From NCBI GenBank assembly GCA_963281255.1, contig OY725489.1, positions 2,914,001 to 2,978,000 on the forward strand: DNA of 64,000 nucleotides, given 5' to 3'. Both the position numbers and the translations under genes were made by a program. The DNA comes from Aphrocallistes beatrix (Eukaryota; Porifera; Hexactinellida; Sceptrulophora; Aphrocallistidae). The notes under the pieces are model-generated. The model did no database searches. It worked only from the letters and a program-made list of their open reading frames with translations, and was not told the DNA's origin. This document shows, one piece after another, positions 63,496-64,000 of this stretch (position 1 is the stretch's first letter; the number at the start of each line of letters is the position of its first letter).

Positions 63496-64000
63496 CCCTT
63501 CAGGTATAGTAACTGTAACCATTAATTTTTCGTGCCTTCATCTTATCGGTAAACCTATTATGTACAATATTACTGGAAACCTAGGATTGCAATTCAAATA
63601 TACATCAGTATATATAAATCTAGACTGACAGTTTCCATTTGTATATATTATTCCTTTGAGATCTATTTAATGTCGTAAATGTTCTCCAACAACTGTGAAG
63701 ATCTAAAGGCTGCTCTTCACTATGGTGATATGTTCTTATGCATCAACGACGCCCCAAACTGCAAAGCTGATGTGTGGAAGAAATTCTGGTTGATTAAAAT
63801 CAAAGCAACTAATGAATTAGTAGGGCATGTCTAATTTATGTGACAGGACGGGTTAAGAATGCAATGTTGCCAGAGACTATTGAAGCTGTGTCTGTTGTGG
63901 TATAAGGTTATAAAAACAAATTTATTTACTGATTGTGTTAGACTAAATATTTACAATTACTTGCTCCTAATAATGGAATCATAATGGGTCATGGGTCATG
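63496..64000. other. No gene; fragment of GGGACGGG family at 63831-63870
   Basis: GGGCATGTCTAATTTATGTGACAGGACGGG is a diverged unit of the element at 36918-37129 (broken here for clarity: GGGCATGTCTAATTT then GACAGGACGGGTTAAG). The rest is AT-rich with no recognised content. Confidence 0.45.

Overview
The window looks like intergenic DNA from a repeat-rich, AT-rich invertebrate animal genome. The basis is the mix of metazoan-type transposons (mariner/maT, piggyBac, HARBI1-type Harbinger, ZMYM1-like hAT, Helitron, L2/CR1-like LINE), a GT-AG intron in one transposase, and the absence of bacterial-style operons. The species cannot be named from the sequence. I find no convincing host gene, tRNA, rRNA or CRISPR array. 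Almost every recognisable protein belongs to a mobile element, and most are broken by frameshifts, stops or later insertions.

Layout. 0-9 kb: a hAT-type MITE with a perfect 8-bp target duplication, a piggyBac-type end carrying 46-bp tandem repeats, a maT (DD37D) transposon, a mariner fragment split by a GC-hairpin element, a 1.5-kb element built on a 152-bp tandem array, and a 1.26-kb near-perfect palindrome. 9.7-15 kb: a large decayed transposon with an RNase-H-like transposase and an OTU cysteine-protease domain, interrupted by three later insertions. 17.9-22.4 kb: a nested stack in which a TA-flanked MITE contains a TTAA-flanked piggyBac element, which itself contains a foldback element and a pogo-type MITE. 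22.4-27.5 kb: short non-autonomous elements. 27.6-32.5 kb: the best-preserved gene, a two-exon piggyBac transposase that reads open over 698 codons, with repeats filling its intron.

32.6-40.2 kb: three nested inverted-repeat elements, the innermost carrying a decayed multi-domain gene, plus more MITEs. 41.3-46.7 kb: two tandem arrays sharing a palindromic core flank a Helitron Rep remnant, and a mariner sits inside that Rep frame at a TA. 47.6-55.4 kb: a LINE endonuclease fragment, a ZMYM1-like hAT, and a Harbinger with convergent Myb-like and transposase genes. 55.5-64 kb: non-autonomous repeats, a palindrome-rich foldback, a second copy of the TA MITE that serves as an empty-site comparison, and a third piggyBac transposase.

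How parts relate. The autonomous remnants (Tc1/mariner, piggyBac, hAT, Harbinger, Helitron) match the target-site signatures of most of the non-autonomous elements (TA, TTAA, 8-bp, and A^T without duplication). Several non-autonomous families have ends made of short, often palindromic tandem repeats, which may be multiplied transposase-binding sites. Nesting gives a relative insertion order at several points. Boundaries given to the base rest on visible terminal repeats or flanks; the rest are approximate.
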